This document shows positions 36,911 to 48,886 of a DNA stretch of 64,000 bases, in pieces. The DNA comes from Adineta steineri. Lineage: Eukaryota > Rotifera > Eurotatoria > Adinetida > Adinetidae. A program made the position numbers and the translations under genes. Position 1 is the stretch's first letter, and each line of letters starts with the position of its first letter. The DNA lies in the NCBI GenBank assembly GCA_905250115.1, contig CAJNOI010000056.1, forward strand, positions 390,099 through 454,098, in the 5' to 3' direction. The notes under the pieces are model-generated. The model saw only the letters and a list, made by a program, of their open reading frames with translations, made no database searches and was not told the origin of the DNA.

Positions 36911-38560
36911 TGTCTTAACATTAAAAAATGTTTTGAGAATCTTAAATACTACTGGGTATTAGTCATTCAATTGATCACACGACACAACAGATTAAACAAT
37001 GAAATTATAAATATTCTGAATATTCTATTTCTACAATTCAGCTCATAAAAATGAAATGTCTAATTTTTTTTATTCTCTATTTAGGGGAGGGTATGTTTTC
37101 ATATAAAAGCAGTTGATCTATCCTAACTGTTTTAAGCAAAGGTTTCTCGGATAGTTAATATACATCACTTGTAACAATGAGTACAATTTCAACTGATGAA
37201 TTCTTTAAAAAAAACTAATTAACATAAAATCTTGTTTTTTTTTCTGTCATACTGCAACTGAAATGATGAAATATATTTCTATGTGTATTTGAATGATGTT
37301 TTGTCAAATACAAAATATCTAATTCTTGATTTGTCAACAACAGTAAAATGCTGATCTTAATTATCAACAAACTTAATTTTAATAGAAACTGTCGGATACA
37401 GCACGTTTCAGTCATTTTTTAGCATTAATTAAAAAATAATGAATTAAACATGAAGTAAATGACGTAAAAAGAATTATTCCTTTTGATCTTTTAATAGTTC
37501 ATGGGAATGTAAATGAAAATCAAATGAGAAAATTCCGTACTCGTAACTGAGGTAATTGTTGTATCATCTATGTATGTATCTTTTATTTAGTGATATAGGA
37601 ATATTAAAGAAAAACAAATTGTGTATTGTTATACTTACAAACGAGTATATTTGACTGTATCAACTGAGAAGTAATCAAGATTATTCTGCCTTATAAAGAT
37701 TTCGGTTAGATGAGAAAAAAAAACAATAAAAATTTTTTATTTTTTAACATTATTATAACATCATTAGCAATAGTATTCAAGCTATTTGTATATATAAAAA
37801 CTGAATATATAATTAACGTTTTTTAAATAAAATCTAGATGAAAAGAAATCATTTTTATGAAGGCGTATATCAGACAAAGTTGTTTATCTAATGAGTGAAT
37901 TACCGAGTTTTTAAACTCAGTTCAAAGGATAAGAAATTCCGCAGCACAATAGCAACTAAAATAGATGATAGAATACAGCGACGAAATATATTAAATATGT
38001 TTATAAATGCTGGCAGGGGTCCCAGCGGCATGTATTCTAAAGTCAGGAAAGTAGACAGGACATTTTCTTGTTAATCAGGAATTTCCATAAAGTCAGGAAT
38101 GGTGAATTTTTTTCTAATATTGCTTTTCTCGAGTAAAATTGACGTCAGAGAAAGTGCAATAATAACAGCTTGTAACAATCAAAATACGGATTGCTACAAG
38201 TAAGCAATAAAACTGTTTAAAACAGTGTGAATCATATATAAGCTTATTCTTTTATTCAAATTTATATACTTTTCGTTCTCTTCTTTTGTCATACTTTTAT
38301 TCTGTGTAATTATTCTCTGCATATATAAGACAACTATTATCTTATATTGATTTGATTTTGAAAAATGTATCCCTTAAACTAAATATTTTTTGATGTCGAA
38401 AAATACAACATTTTGTTTAAGATGGTTACAAAAACCAGATAATACTGGTGGGTGTAGATAGTTAAGTGTTGTTGTGGGTGTGGGAGTTGTTCGTATCACA
38501 CACCCACACCCTCAAGATATGTAGAAGAATACAACACTATACAATATATACTGTTATTGT
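36911..38560. other. Intergenic stretch, possible hAT end near 38013, one foldback
   Basis: 1.65 kb, AT-rich, no gene seen. CAGGGGTCCCAGCGG near 38015 resembles a hAT terminal repeat but no partner end is visible. Foldback copy 9 lies at 38446-38518. Confidence 0.4.
38446..38518. repeat. Telomere-like foldback element, copy 9
   Basis: Left arm GGTGGGTGTAG, then TGTGGGTGTGGGAG; right arm CACACACCCACACCC closed by TCAAGATAT. It lies 43 bases from the stop codon of the next GPCR. Confidence 0.8.
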
Positions 38561-39583
38561 TCAAGCAGTTGATTTGTTTATAGTTATTACCACTAATGCG
38601 CCTTGACGATTGTTGCCTTGAAAAGAGCAACATTGGCATAGTTGAAATAACATCTGAATCGTTTTCTGACGAAAAGTTTTTGATATAGCCAAATTTATAT
38701 AGAAATGGATAGAAACTGGGATGAAAGATAATAAATATGCTAGACCATACAGAAACGGTTCGAGTGCTTGCTGATGATCATTCTTAGTTTGATATTGTGT
38801 ACTTTGCGTGTAGATCTGAATAATAGGTAACATAGAGCAACAGAGAATATAAACAAATATTTCGCTTAGGAGCATAATTGCTAATTGACGATCTCTGAAT
38901 CGATGACTGTTTATTGTAGGTGCGTCATGATTCATTGGACGAATGCGTATTCGACGGATGTTTTTTAATGTTATTAGAGCAAAAACTCCCATGAAAAGTG
39001 GTGGAAGAAGATTGCTGAGTATAAGTCCACTATACGTAACAAATGTTCTATAATTTCCCGCATCATAGAAGCATAAGACAACGCCTGGATAAAGCTCATG
39101 AATGTTAACACGTACAAAAATATGACTGAAGAAGAATAAGCTAAAGAGTGTGATTCCACCAATGGACCAATAGGCTAAGCGACGCGTACTTTTCTGTCGT
39201 ATTAATGCATTAATCGATGTGATAAGAGCTCGATCGATCGACGCTAAAACCAGATAAGATGGTGAAAGGAAAGCAGGTACTATTGCCATATAAAAGTGTA
39301 TTTTGCAATACGGAACATTGTATGATGAAGGATCAACGTTGATGGTATACAATAAAATCGGTGGTAACAATCCGCATAATAACATGAGAAAGTTGGCTAC
39401 GTTAAATGCAATGAAATAAATGGAGCATGGATTTGTTCGCATTGTCTTTTGAGCAAATACACAGCAGCTAAGAATGGCGCCTATACTGCCAAGACCAATT
39501 AAGATAGGACCAATTATGCCATATAATCGATTTTGAATTGTTGTATAATACAAAGAGAAATTTTCTTCGGTAGACGATGCCAT
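38561..39583 (-). CDS. Orphan rhodopsin-like GPCR, intronless
   Basis: 340 residues, one exon, seven hydrophobic segments: TM1 GPILIGLGSIGAILSCCVFA, TM2 YFIAFNVANFLMLLCGLLP, TM3 IVPAFLSPSYLVLASIDRAL (DRA in place of DRY), TM4 YWSIGGITLFSLFFFSHI, TM5 LILSNLLPPLFMGVFALI, TM6 LLSEIFVYILCCSMLPII, TM7 LAYLLSFIPVSIHFYINLA. NPC before TM2, YCKIHF before TM3 and the loop Cys match the same subfamily as the gene at 35442-36910, so the two are paralogues. Tandem placement suggests local duplication. Confidence 0.86.
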   Translation of the reverse strand: MASSTEENFSLYYTTIQNRLYGIIGPILIGLGSIGAILSCCVFAQKTMRTNPCSIYFIAFNVANFLMLLCGLLPPILLYTINVDPSSYNVPYCKIHFYMAIVPAFLSPSYLVLASIDRALITSINALIRQKSTRRLAYWSIGGITLFSLFFFSHIFVRVNIHELYPGVVLCFYDAGNYRTFVTYSGLILSNLLPPLFMGVFALITLKNIRRIRIRPMNHDAPTINSHRFRDRQLAIMLLSEIFVYILCCSMLPIIQIYTQSTQYQTKNDHQQALEPFLYGLAYLLSFIPVSIHFYINLAISKTFRQKTIQMLFQLCQCCSFQGNNRQGALVVITINKSTA

Positions 39584-40091
39584 GAAGAATGGTCGATGTT
39601 ATTTTTATAAACTTTTGATTTAACAAATCTGATTCACACTCACATTTACTGAAGTAATTGCGATGCCAACTAGTAGATACGTTTATATTATTATTTATTT
39701 GATAGTTTAACAGGAACTTTCCTTTTCTAATGTTTTTTTTTGCTCTTAGAAAATAATTTAGATACGATAGCCATCAAAACTTTTATTGGTAAAAACTCAT
39801 TTATTTTTAATAGGAAATTAAACTTATTCTCAATGTAATAGAAAAATGATGTTTATTCTTTTTTTCTACAGTAAATATTTTCATCTTATCATCATCATAT
39901 TTTATTTTGTTTAATAACAAGTCTGTCGAAAGATGATGAAGTTTAACAAGAAGAAAGTTTTTTCCTTCTACGAATGTCCACAAATTAAATGAAGAAATTT
40001 AATCACCAATGTTCATAAATCAATATTAATTTTGATGATGATCAATATAGGTTTTGAAATAATTATTGACAAAAAAATTTTGTTGTCTGTT

Positions 40092-40133
40092 CTTGAGGGT
40101 GGGTGTAAGATAAAAACAACACCCACGCCCTCG
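40092..40133. repeat. Telomere-like foldback element, copy 10 (short)
   Basis: CTTGAGGGTGGGTGT, loop AAGATAAAAACAA, ACACCCACGCCCTCG. The shortest well-formed copy. Confidence 0.8.
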
Positions 40134-40652
40134 TTCTATTACCACCATCGACCACTGCTCACCCCTTACAAATTCACAATTGTTCGATTAAAACAATCAG
40201 GCACTTCTTAAAATCAATTATGCCTACAAGTTTCTTTGTTTCTGTTGTATTATAACAAAATGCTAAAATTGTATTGTCACAAAATCTTAATTGTATTTTA
40301 TTGTACTGAAACAATTCTCTGTGATGTCGTCAGAATCTTATATTTTACAGTGAAAGAGAAACTACGTTATTTATTCTCTTTAATAAGAAAACTTCTTGAT
40401 TCAGTAGAAACTATAGAAAATAATATAGAAACGCAATCCTTTGGAAACCATATTGAGAGTATGTTTGCGAATAAGATATATGAGTTTAAAGTATCATACG
40501 GCATGTTTTGGCAGAGACTGCCTATCATTCTTCAGGTATGTTTAGAATTTATTCAACTACATCGGTTAAAAATAAATAATATGAAAATTTTATTTAAAAA
40601 AAAACAACATAAGCATGGTATATTGAGCATTCAGAAAAAGAAGGATCTGGAT

Positions 40653-40719
40653 ATGAGTGTGGCTGTTCAACATGAGTATCATACTCACAGCTGCCCAAAA
40701 TCCACACCCACTCACACCT
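40653..40719. repeat. Telomere-like foldback element, copy 11 (degenerate)
   Basis: ATGAGTGTGGCTG with an internal palindrome ATGAGTATCATACTCA, then CCACACCCACTCACACC. Confidence 0.65.
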
Positions 40720-40776
40720 ATATTTCTTAAAATATTTTAGATGAACTCATGTTTATTATTGGAAAACAATGAAGAA

Positions 40777-41484
40777 TTATTCTTGTGCAATAAGTTTTCT
40801 GCTTTTTGTCTTAACTGTGCGTTTTGAAAAAACCTGTAAAATGCGGGTGTCCTCTCGTGTAATAGTTACACCAGTTCTTGAATCTATTTCCAACGTAACA
40901 GAGGCGGTAGCGGTACCCAAACCTTCTAAGACATTAATGGTCGCTTGACTATCGATGGTGGCCACGAGATTTTCATCAACGCTAACAAGTGTATATCGTG
41001 TATTCACCTTTGCTAATCCGTCCACAGTTGTTGTCCATGAATCTCCTACGTCAACGTCATGTAATGGAAAAACATTATTGACATCGCCGACAAGTGCTGA
41101 TGCAAGGGCACCCTGCATCATACCGTAACGATTGATTTTGATACGATGAGAAGAGGCAAGAAGATTTCTTTTCAGACTTTCATTTGGTGGTGTTATCTCA
41201 ACCGAAGTGAACTGTAATTCAATAGTGATAATACCATCTTCCAATTCATTCACATCAACAATTCGTTCCGTGTGAATCGTTTTCATGAGTTGAATACTAT
41301 AATCAATATCTTCATCGGGATCAGATACTTCAATAACTTCGACTTCTGAATACGTAAATAGTTGACCCAATGAAGGACGATATTCGAGTCGAATTGAATT
41401 GCATAATAAATTTGAATCAATCAATAATAAAATAACTGTTATAATTATAGTGCATGTATGGTACTGTCTAATATGACCGGCCAT
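40777..41484 (-). CDS. Secreted protein of unknown function, intronless
   Basis: 235 residues in one exon. A hydrophobic N-terminal segment (TCTIIITVILLLIDSNLLC) acts as signal peptide or anchor. The remainder is predicted beta-rich: YRPSLGQLFTYSEVEVIEV, a middle with IITIELQFTSVEI, and VDVGDSWTTTVDGLAKVNTRYTL, whose GDSW step occurs in bacterial envelope proteins of the DUF6263 type. The last part is ATASVTLEIDSRTGVTITRED followed by a basic tail. I do not recognise the family with certainty. A bacterial origin is possible because of the single exon and the resemblance above, but this is inference. Its last codons lie about 60 bases from foldback copy 11. Confidence 0.65.
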   Translation of the reverse strand: MAGHIRQYHTCTIIITVILLLIDSNLLCNSIRLEYRPSLGQLFTYSEVEVIEVSDPDEDIDYSIQLMKTIHTERIVDVNELEDGIITIELQFTSVEITPPNESLKRNLLASSHRIKINRYGMMQGALASALVGDVNNVFPLHDVDVGDSWTTTVDGLAKVNTRYTLVSVDENLVATIDSQATINVLEGLGTATASVTLEIDSRTGVTITREDTRILQVFSKRTVKTKSRKLIAQE

Positions 41485-42518
41485 CTTTATCGCTAAAACA
41501 CTCTTTTGTGAATTTCTCTTGTTCTTCCTACTTTAAATAGTATGAAATGTTGCAATGCATAGGAACAGATAAAAATAAAAAGAGAACGGAAGAAGAATGA
41601 ATAATTATGAGTTTACATGAAAAAATCCCATTAAAAAGGAAAGAACAGTTTAACAGACTCATAATTTATGAGTCACAAATCCTTTTTTTTGTGTCTGTTA
41701 TATTGTGACAATGCGAACTCTCGCCCCCACGTATATGCTTTCATTCCGCGGAAAGTCAATTTCTTTGCATACAGCATACTTGAATAACGACTTTCGCTTG
41801 CATAGTAAATAATTGATAAGATAATAAAGAATGGAGCACTTTGTTGGCCATCATCAATGGGTTTTTTCCAATATGCAAGAAAAAGAACACAAAGTCAATA
41901 TACAGGTGAATTAACGCTGAATCAACAAGCGTTGACTCTGATGCGATGATGTGGGTGAGGGTGTGGATGTGCGTGTGGTCGAGAGATGAATATAATACCC
42001 ACACATATGTCAGAGCCACCCTTTATACGATTAATTTTAGCATCATTTTGAAGCTTTTTGATTGCTCTATCTGCTGCACAAATAAAATTCGTAGGGACAT
42101 AAAACGAATATCATAGAGTGAAGTTTTACAATATATAGTTACAAAACGCTAAGAAAATGTCACATTGTTTATCACTTACCAAAACAAAAAAATACAGATG
42201 TGAATTATGCAGTTTTGTAGAGCGAGTGTTGTTCTACGAAATGTAATATAACACAAATATTATTTTATCAAGTTTAGTAGAATTCCAAGATTGAAACTGA
42301 AAATTTAACCTATTCATTTATTTTTTTTATGTATGACAGAAGTGACTATGATATGAACGAAAAGTGCTTGTTAACGTAGTCCCTTTGGGAACTAGAGCGG
42401 GAGATGTGTGAAACAAGGACAACATCTGATCACAATAATAGTAGAAAAGAAATCACAGAAACAAAAATATCAAAGAAAAGAAAATAGAGAGGAACAACGT
42501 GTATTCAGTAACGCATGG
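41485..42518. other. Intergenic stretch with one foldback element
   Basis: 1 kb AT-rich spacer between two minus-strand genes; foldback copy 12 at 41951-42020; no gene seen. Confidence 0.5.
41951..42020. repeat. Telomere-like foldback element, copy 12 (degenerate)
   Basis: GTGGGTGAGGGTGTGGATGT, loop with GAATATAATA, then CCCACACATATG and GAGCCACCC. The right arm is decayed. Confidence 0.65.
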
Positions 42519-44256
42519 TTATAAACTAATAGTTTGAGATTGATGAATAAATCGTACTTTGAAAGAATTACTACGTAACGGTTGGGACTGACTCAATGTT
42601 GTATCCACATCTGTCTCTATCAGTGGCATACTATTGAGATTCTCCTCAAAACTTTGAGTTATGTTCGAATCTGCCTCCAAAAGTTGAGTAATATCTGAAT
42701 CTGCTTCTATCAGATGAGTAATTTTATCATCAGCGGCTAGTTTTCGAGTAACTAACATAAGATATCTAAACCATAAAGAGAAACAACGTAGTTTTGAGCA
42801 CATATTTGATAATACTTACATATTGAGAATAACCGGAATCACATTCAGACTAGCAGCAAGTACAAACGTGAAACTTCGATGGTTCACTATGGTACGAGCA
42901 TAGAGCCAATTGAAGAAAGAACCACCAGCAGCTAGCATTATCACGTGTGTTTCTGTAACGAATGTGAACGCATGACTTCGTTCATGTGGCTCCAACCATT
43001 TGGATACCATTGACCATGTCAATGAACCTTGATATGTTGTAAAAGGGGTGATTAATAATGTGACATAAATGGCCCAGTTATGTTGAGCAAATGCCATCCA
43101 AATAACTGAACTACAAAACAGAATGTGACCAATAGTACAAATAAATGGATCACCAGCACCGAGTTTCGTGAACGCTTCCATGCCGAGTAAACGTAGAATT
43201 GCAGATGCAATCGAAGACAGAGCTGTATAATTTCCGATTTCTTCAGATGACCAACAAAACGGAGCACTGAGAAGGTACCAAAGAAGTACACTCATTGATG
43301 ACGACGTAAATGTGTATAATGCAAAAGACAGTAGTGTTAAATAGAGACTAATCGATTTTTTACGTGATCGACGATTAAATGAAAATATAGTAAATACTTC
43401 AAAAAATTCGGTCCATACTGTCGATGATGGCAAAGAAGGATTTCTAGACTCTAACGGAGCTGAATTTTTAACAATGAAATGACTCGGTTTAATGAAACGA
43501 AGACCAACTGCAATTGATAACAACTGCAATATCAAAGCTATCCAAAATAGATCAGTAAAACCACGCCATTTAATATAATAACCGATCACAAATGATGCGA
43601 CTGCTGATAAACCCGTTGTTATTGCACCGAGAAGAACAAAACGAGACGAACGTTCACTTTCAGTTGTACAATCGGTCACAATCAAATGGAGTACAAAAAC
43701 TACATGATAAATACAACAAAAAGATAAACGAAACAAAATAGAAAAAAATATGATCTACTATACTGAGAACACTTGCAGAGCCCGATAGACCTACAATAAT
43801 TGAACCAATAATCCACCAGTAATCTGACAAATGAAAATATATAATTGCTAACCAAATACTGATTTGAAGAGCTAAGCCTGACATCGGTAGCGTAGCTACT
43901 AATCGTATGCCTAATCTTGGTGTGTAGACTCCGAGTATATAAGTTGCAATAATTATAGGGATACCATTTGATAGATCGATCCAAAAGAATAGATTGGCCG
44001 AACGCTGTTGTGCCCATGTTTGAGCTCCACTAGTCACAATATGTACATTCGTTCTGCAATTTGTATCATGGTTAATTGTACTTAAATTATGAATATCAGA
44101 ATTAGAACTACTATTGAAAGACATTGATGTAGTAGACGATGAATACATTTGTAAATAGTATTTATAGATGTATTGCCCGACTGTCGAACGAATACAACCA
44201 CACAATGTTTCAAGACACAGAATAGCTGCAACAGCATTGAGATTGAGATTAGACAT
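42519..44256 (-). CDS. Major facilitator superfamily transporter, SLC46-like
   Basis: Three exons, 44256-43764, 43699-42820 and 42765-42519, joining in phase to 539 residues. Exon 1 holds a glycosylated first loop (several N-x-S/T) after a short TM1, as in SLC46 carriers, then SGAQTWAQQRSANLFFWIDLSNGIPII and two further TMs. Exon 2 holds most of the TM core, including VLLGAITTGLSAVASFVIGYY, a basic cytosolic loop (FNRRSRKKSISLY) between the halves, and TMs such as WAIYVTLLITPFTTYQGS. Exon 3 is a hydrophilic tail with three near-repeats of EADSDITQLL. SLC46 members carry folates, haem or muropeptides with protons; the substrate here is unknown, and the SLC46 assignment is weaker than the MFS one. 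Confidence 0.75.
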
Positions 44257-44995
44257 TGTAGAACAAATAATAATTGATGTATAGCTTGACGAAACTCACT
44301 GACTGGTTTTGTGAATAAGAAGTATTACATTTGCCATTGTTTTATATAGTCATGCATCGTTATGCACATAGTATAGGGCCTTCAGCTGCTTTTCATGTCT
44401 GAGTAACTAACGTGATGTATGCAAAAGAAAATTACTCGTTTTATGTCTGCCTCATGCGATGAAAAAGAAAGAGAACAGTTTGCAGGAAAGAAAAAAAATC
44501 CCTCTATCCTCTTCTTTTTTCTCAAAGTATTGGTGGAGTAGAAGTAATTGGCTGAAACGCACATGCTGTTTGCATATATATATTCTGTAGATAGCGTGTG
44601 ATAATGGTTGTTTTAAATTTGTAAATTATGTTTGCTGCTATGTATAACCATATACATACTAGTCATATTCTATATTATAAAATGCTAAAAGCAATCTGTT
44701 CAATGATAAAAATATGTTTCTTGCATCCTGTTTAAAGGTCGAAAAATAAAAATATCAAAAGCGGACGACAAGACCTTTTCGACTAGGGTGTGGGTGTGGG
44801 TGTGGATGGGTGGTTGTTTGTGCGAATAGCAGTGTAAGCTCCCCTCGACGCCTACTTTTATATCAATACCTACACCAATTTAACTCGTTGGTACAGAACG
44901 AACTTCACTATTAGCATATTCATCAAGTGTTGGTCATTTATTTTTATTGAAAGGACATTTTGAAATTAGAGTATTATATGATTAAAGACTATTTT
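44257..44995. other. Intergenic stretch with one foldback element
   Basis: Promoter region of the MFS gene and 3' flank of the mucin-like gene; foldback copy 13 at 44785-44877; no gene seen. Confidence 0.5.
44785..44877. repeat. Telomere-like element, copy 13, asymmetric
   Basis: The longest G-rich arm in the window: GGGTGTGGGTGTGGGTGTGG and ATGGGTGG. The right arm is reduced to TACCTACACC, so this copy hardly folds back. Confidence 0.7.
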
Positions 44996-47251
44996 TCAAA
45001 AAGATTTCATTTGAAAGGCATTTGATCTCACAGACATTCTTCCGAGGACGTACCGCTGAGGACATTTCGTGGAGGACACTCTGCCAAGATCAATCTGGAC
45101 TGTATTCAAGCTACAAATTGTATCCTCGTCCCATGCTCTAGAAGTAAAATAGTTTTTGTATGAAACTGAGAAAATATCAGATGTTGACATCATCTCATTG
45201 GACCCAAGACACTCAGAGTCAGTACATCGTTCGATATGATAGAATTCATTCTCTTCATTTTTTAATCCATATGAACGACTACCAAGTAACCTAATTGAAT
45301 AAAAAATAATAATTTTCAACGAGAATATCTAATCTCAAAAAGAAAATAAACAAACCAGCAATAACGGCAACACCAACAACACCACAAAGCTACAGGAACA
45401 AAAACGAGTACACTAAGAATAGTTTTAGTCAATGGCCAATTAGTTGAATCAGCTAAAATGAAGACGCTACTTTCATATATGACAATGAATTATTCTATCT
45501 ACAAACATTTTTGTATTGTTGTTGTAGCAGTAGTCGTTGTAATAGTAGTTGTTGTTGTTGCTGTACTAGTAGTCGTTGTCGTTGTTGTAGTAGTACTCGT
45601 TGATGTCGTTGTCGACCTAGAAAAATATGTCAAACAAGACTCACGATCAACATATGAACAGAAGATCCTACGTAGTGCTTGTAGTTGAAGATGTTGATGT
45701 TGTTGAACTAAAAATATTAGAAAAGATTAATTAGAAAGAAAATTTAGTCAAAAGCTTACGTAGTTGACGTGCTACTTGTTGTTGATCTATATTGTAACAG
45801 TAATTTATTTTTACTAAAATATAAGATAATAATATTATACATACGTAGACGTTGCACTAGTTGAAGTTGTTGATGTCCTAATAGAGATTCATTCGAATAG
45901 AAATATAATAAAAATATTATTTTTAAATTTACTAACGTTGTTGTCGTTGTTGTAATACATGGATCACCAGGACATGAACATACCTCTGTATTTGATACAT
46001 AAAAGTTGAAACAATATTGTGCTGATTGTGAACTTGCACTAGACAGAAACAGAAAACAAATTTGTTTTCGTTATATTTATTATGATTGAAAACCTGTCAA
46101 TTGCCATTGCACACATAACTTGATATCCAAGCTGAGCACTAGTTGGTGTCCAGGTTAAATTTTTGTAATAAACTGTCAAGCTTAGTTGACCAAGATTACT
46201 TTTGACCATACCAGTAAAGGAAAGTGTAGCAATATCAGCAATAGTCACAGATGGAGCACAATTATCTATAGCAAGTATTTGTGAAGTGTATGGTTGATTA
46301 ACAATCACTGTCGTACACGATTCTTCGGTGGGTACACCAGCAATGTCAGGTGGAGTTGTACACGTCGGTGGAGCAACTACGTGAACCAGAAACTGAACAG
46401 GTACTGAACTAAGTGCAGTTGTAGTTGTTGGATTAATAAAATCTTCTACCTATATATATAACAAACTAGTTGCATCGTAAAAAAAAGCTAATGAAACTAA
46501 CCATGAGTGTAATAGCAAACCAATCATCGTAATGAGTACCTGTAATAATGATCGTACAGTTAGGATAAATGACTGTTCCTGATGGAAGTGAACCTGGTGG
46601 ACATACATCAGCACATTCATTAACTCCATTTGATTTGGTTGACCATCGACAACGAAGAGTGTCTCCATCAGCATCAGCCACAGGCACATTGATTACAGTT
46701 GGTTGATTGAGAGGAATATTAATTGGAGACATCATAGTAGCTACAGGTGCATTGTTATAGAGACCATTATCAGGTCTCACCATTGTATTGATACGTGTCG
46801 AGATTGACCAGTCCGCAGCTGAAGCTGTAGCTAATGAACGCCAAGAATTACTTTGGTAAGCCACGGAAAAATCATCATTTATAGTTAAATTAACTATATC
46901 TACACGTTGTCCAATAGAAGTATCAGCAACATTCGAAAAATCAGTGCAGCGAGGAAGAACACCGAGACTAGAATATCCAGCAGAACCGGCACCACAATTG
47001 TTTATGCACGCAAGTGTATCTGTACCAATTCTTGCATATGATGGAATATAACCGTTTGAAGCAATTAAACTATTACTGCACGCCATATTACTATAAGCCC
47101 ATGAATAAGTTTGAGTAATAACGATAGCTACAGGTGATCCAGTAGCTGATGCATTTAATGGGCGCCATGTAATAGTACCACCGAGAAAATGTACACTCTT
47201 CGTTAGTGTAGTTAAGCCAAAGCAGATGCACATAAACAAAATTTGTTTCAT
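44996..47251 (-). CDS. Mucin-like type I membrane protein with Thr-rich stalk, multi-exon
   Basis: Exon 1 (47251-46502) opens with a signal peptide and HFLGGTITWRP, a beginning seen in several uncharacterised animal cell-surface proteins. About 230 further ectodomain residues follow, with spaced cysteines and N-glycosylation sites. Exon 2 (46449-46094) adds a beta-rich domain (TCTTPPDIAGVP, QILAIDNCAPSV). A cysteine exon (CSCPGDPC) leads into four or five tiny exons made nearly only of Thr/Ser, an O-glycosylated stalk. Next comes a TM exon (TILSVLVFVPVALWCCWCC), then a 100-residue cytosolic tail ending QMKSF at TGA 44996. The Val-rich plus-strand open frame at 45458-45688 is only the complement of the stalk. 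Ligand and role unknown; the small stalk exons are not all certain. Confidence 0.7.
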
Positions 47252-48886
47252 AACAGAAAAAGTTTCGACTTTTCTAGGTAAGAAAAAATAAGTAATGATA
47301 GAGCAAGAAATCTCACATCTAACATCGAATATGTAATGTAAACAGTCGTATGGTATTCAAAACAAACTAGAAAAAATTTCTTTTATTTTCAATATAATTC
47401 AATATGTGGTTTGGGAGGTTTCTCTCAGTATAATTGATTGTTGTTAACAAGTTTTTTACGAACAAAATTTTATAATTAGTTTATGTTGTTTTTGCTATTC
47501 TTATTGAATAACGAAATGATACAAAAAATTCTTCAATCGTATAAAGCATTGTGCTATTCAGTTGTTTGAGGATATGCGTCTGATTGTGGGTGATGACTTT
47601 AAATTTGGATGGGTTTGGGCATGATATGGGTGATGGTGGTGGTTCAGGATCTGAGTGTGGATGAGGTGAGTTTGAATGTAGGCGTGAGTGTGTGTGTGAA
47701 GATGAGGGCTATACTCTTTACCTTGACCCACACCCGCCCAAGGTTCCGAATAAATCACACCACGATTTTTCTTTAGATCTGTACAGCACATGTATCTGAC
47801 TGTTTATGATACAATAGAAGTCTCAGTCTACATGATGTCTGTCGTTAACTTGATACTCTTTTATATTTTTCTCTACGAAACGTGATCAAACATAAATGAA
47901 TATATTTATATATTTGCTCGATAGTTACATGTTACAGAACTTTCTAAAAAATATAACGAAGAAATTTTAATAATATCATTTCGAATGTTAACGAAAACTT
48001 TCTTAAAAAGCAGTTTTTGATTAAATGAAATATTTTGTTATTTGTGATGAGTCTTATGATTTTTCAATTTATATAAAGGGATAGATTTGACACATTTAAA
48101 TATCGATTGATGACAATTGAAAGCATTCTCACAATGATGTGCAGAGTATCGTTGATTTTCATACGATATTTTGATGTTGTAAAATAAGCTAATACTTTTT
48201 CCTTTGTCTTGTTTTTATGTGAAATTTATGCGAAAGAAAAGGTATTATATCTTTCAACAATGACTATGTTGCCTGTTCTATATCAATGTTTCATCTTACT
48301 TCACCTGTTTGTCAAAAACGATAAAGATAACTATATAAAAATTCAGTTTAAAAAAAAATTGCTATGAAGTACTATAGATTATTATTACGATTGTTATTAT
48401 TAATATGGAAAGGCATATCATAAGATTAACCGTTAACTTGAACTACGTTTCCTTATAAATACCTTGACGTAATTTTTGAAAAGTTATTAAAATTATGCGA
48501 AATTAAATTGAAAGTCATATCACTCTTTGAATGTTTCAATTTCTTATACATGATTTTTTATTGAAATTACAAAGTTCTAAAAACAAAGTATAACTGAAAT
48601 TTATTGATCTCTGTGGCATATCAAAATTTTGTTCTCAACTAGTATACTAAAACTTCACATATGAGTACCGAATCTCAACACCTTTATATTCTTTTTATCA
48701 TTTTTTTCAATATTTATTGTGATCGATTACATTGAATAGAGAGAGAAGCAATAGTAAAGTGATTTTAATAGTCATTTATTTGAACACTAAGAAAATCATC
48801 GAAATAATATGTAATTTTTTTTTGTATCAGATACAGATGAATATACAATTTTAATACAAGTAACGCTCATCCGATGGATTCGCTGA
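47252..48886. other. Gene-free stretch with a diffuse G/T-rich element
   Basis: Start of a 5.7 kb gene desert. It holds the element at 47585-47750 and otherwise AT-rich DNA with no exon-like reading frames. Confidence 0.5.
47585..47750. repeat. Telomere-like element, copy 14 (long, degenerate)
   Basis: About 110 bases of loosely repeated GGGTGATG, GGGTTTGGG and GTGTGGATGAGG, a short loop, then GACCCACACCCGCCC. The G-rich arm is much longer than the C-rich arm. Confidence 0.6.

Larger units (their letters stand above)
39584..40776. other. Intergenic stretch with two foldback elements
   Basis: Open frame 40236-40730 runs into foldback copy 11 and shows no family features, so I do not call it. 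No other gene seen. Confidence 0.4.

Noticed and set aside
38013..38030. CAGGGGTCCCAGC as a hAT element end
   Set aside because: No inverted partner or 8-base duplication was found, so it is not called as an element.
40236..40730. 164-residue open frame
   Set aside because: No family features, low-complexity composition, and it runs through foldback copy 11.
45458..45688. Val-rich open frame on the plus strand
   Set aside because: It is the complement of the Thr-rich stalk exons of the minus-strand mucin-like gene.
47558..47791. His/Pro-rich minus-strand open frame
   Set aside because: It is a translation of the telomere-like element at 47585-47750.
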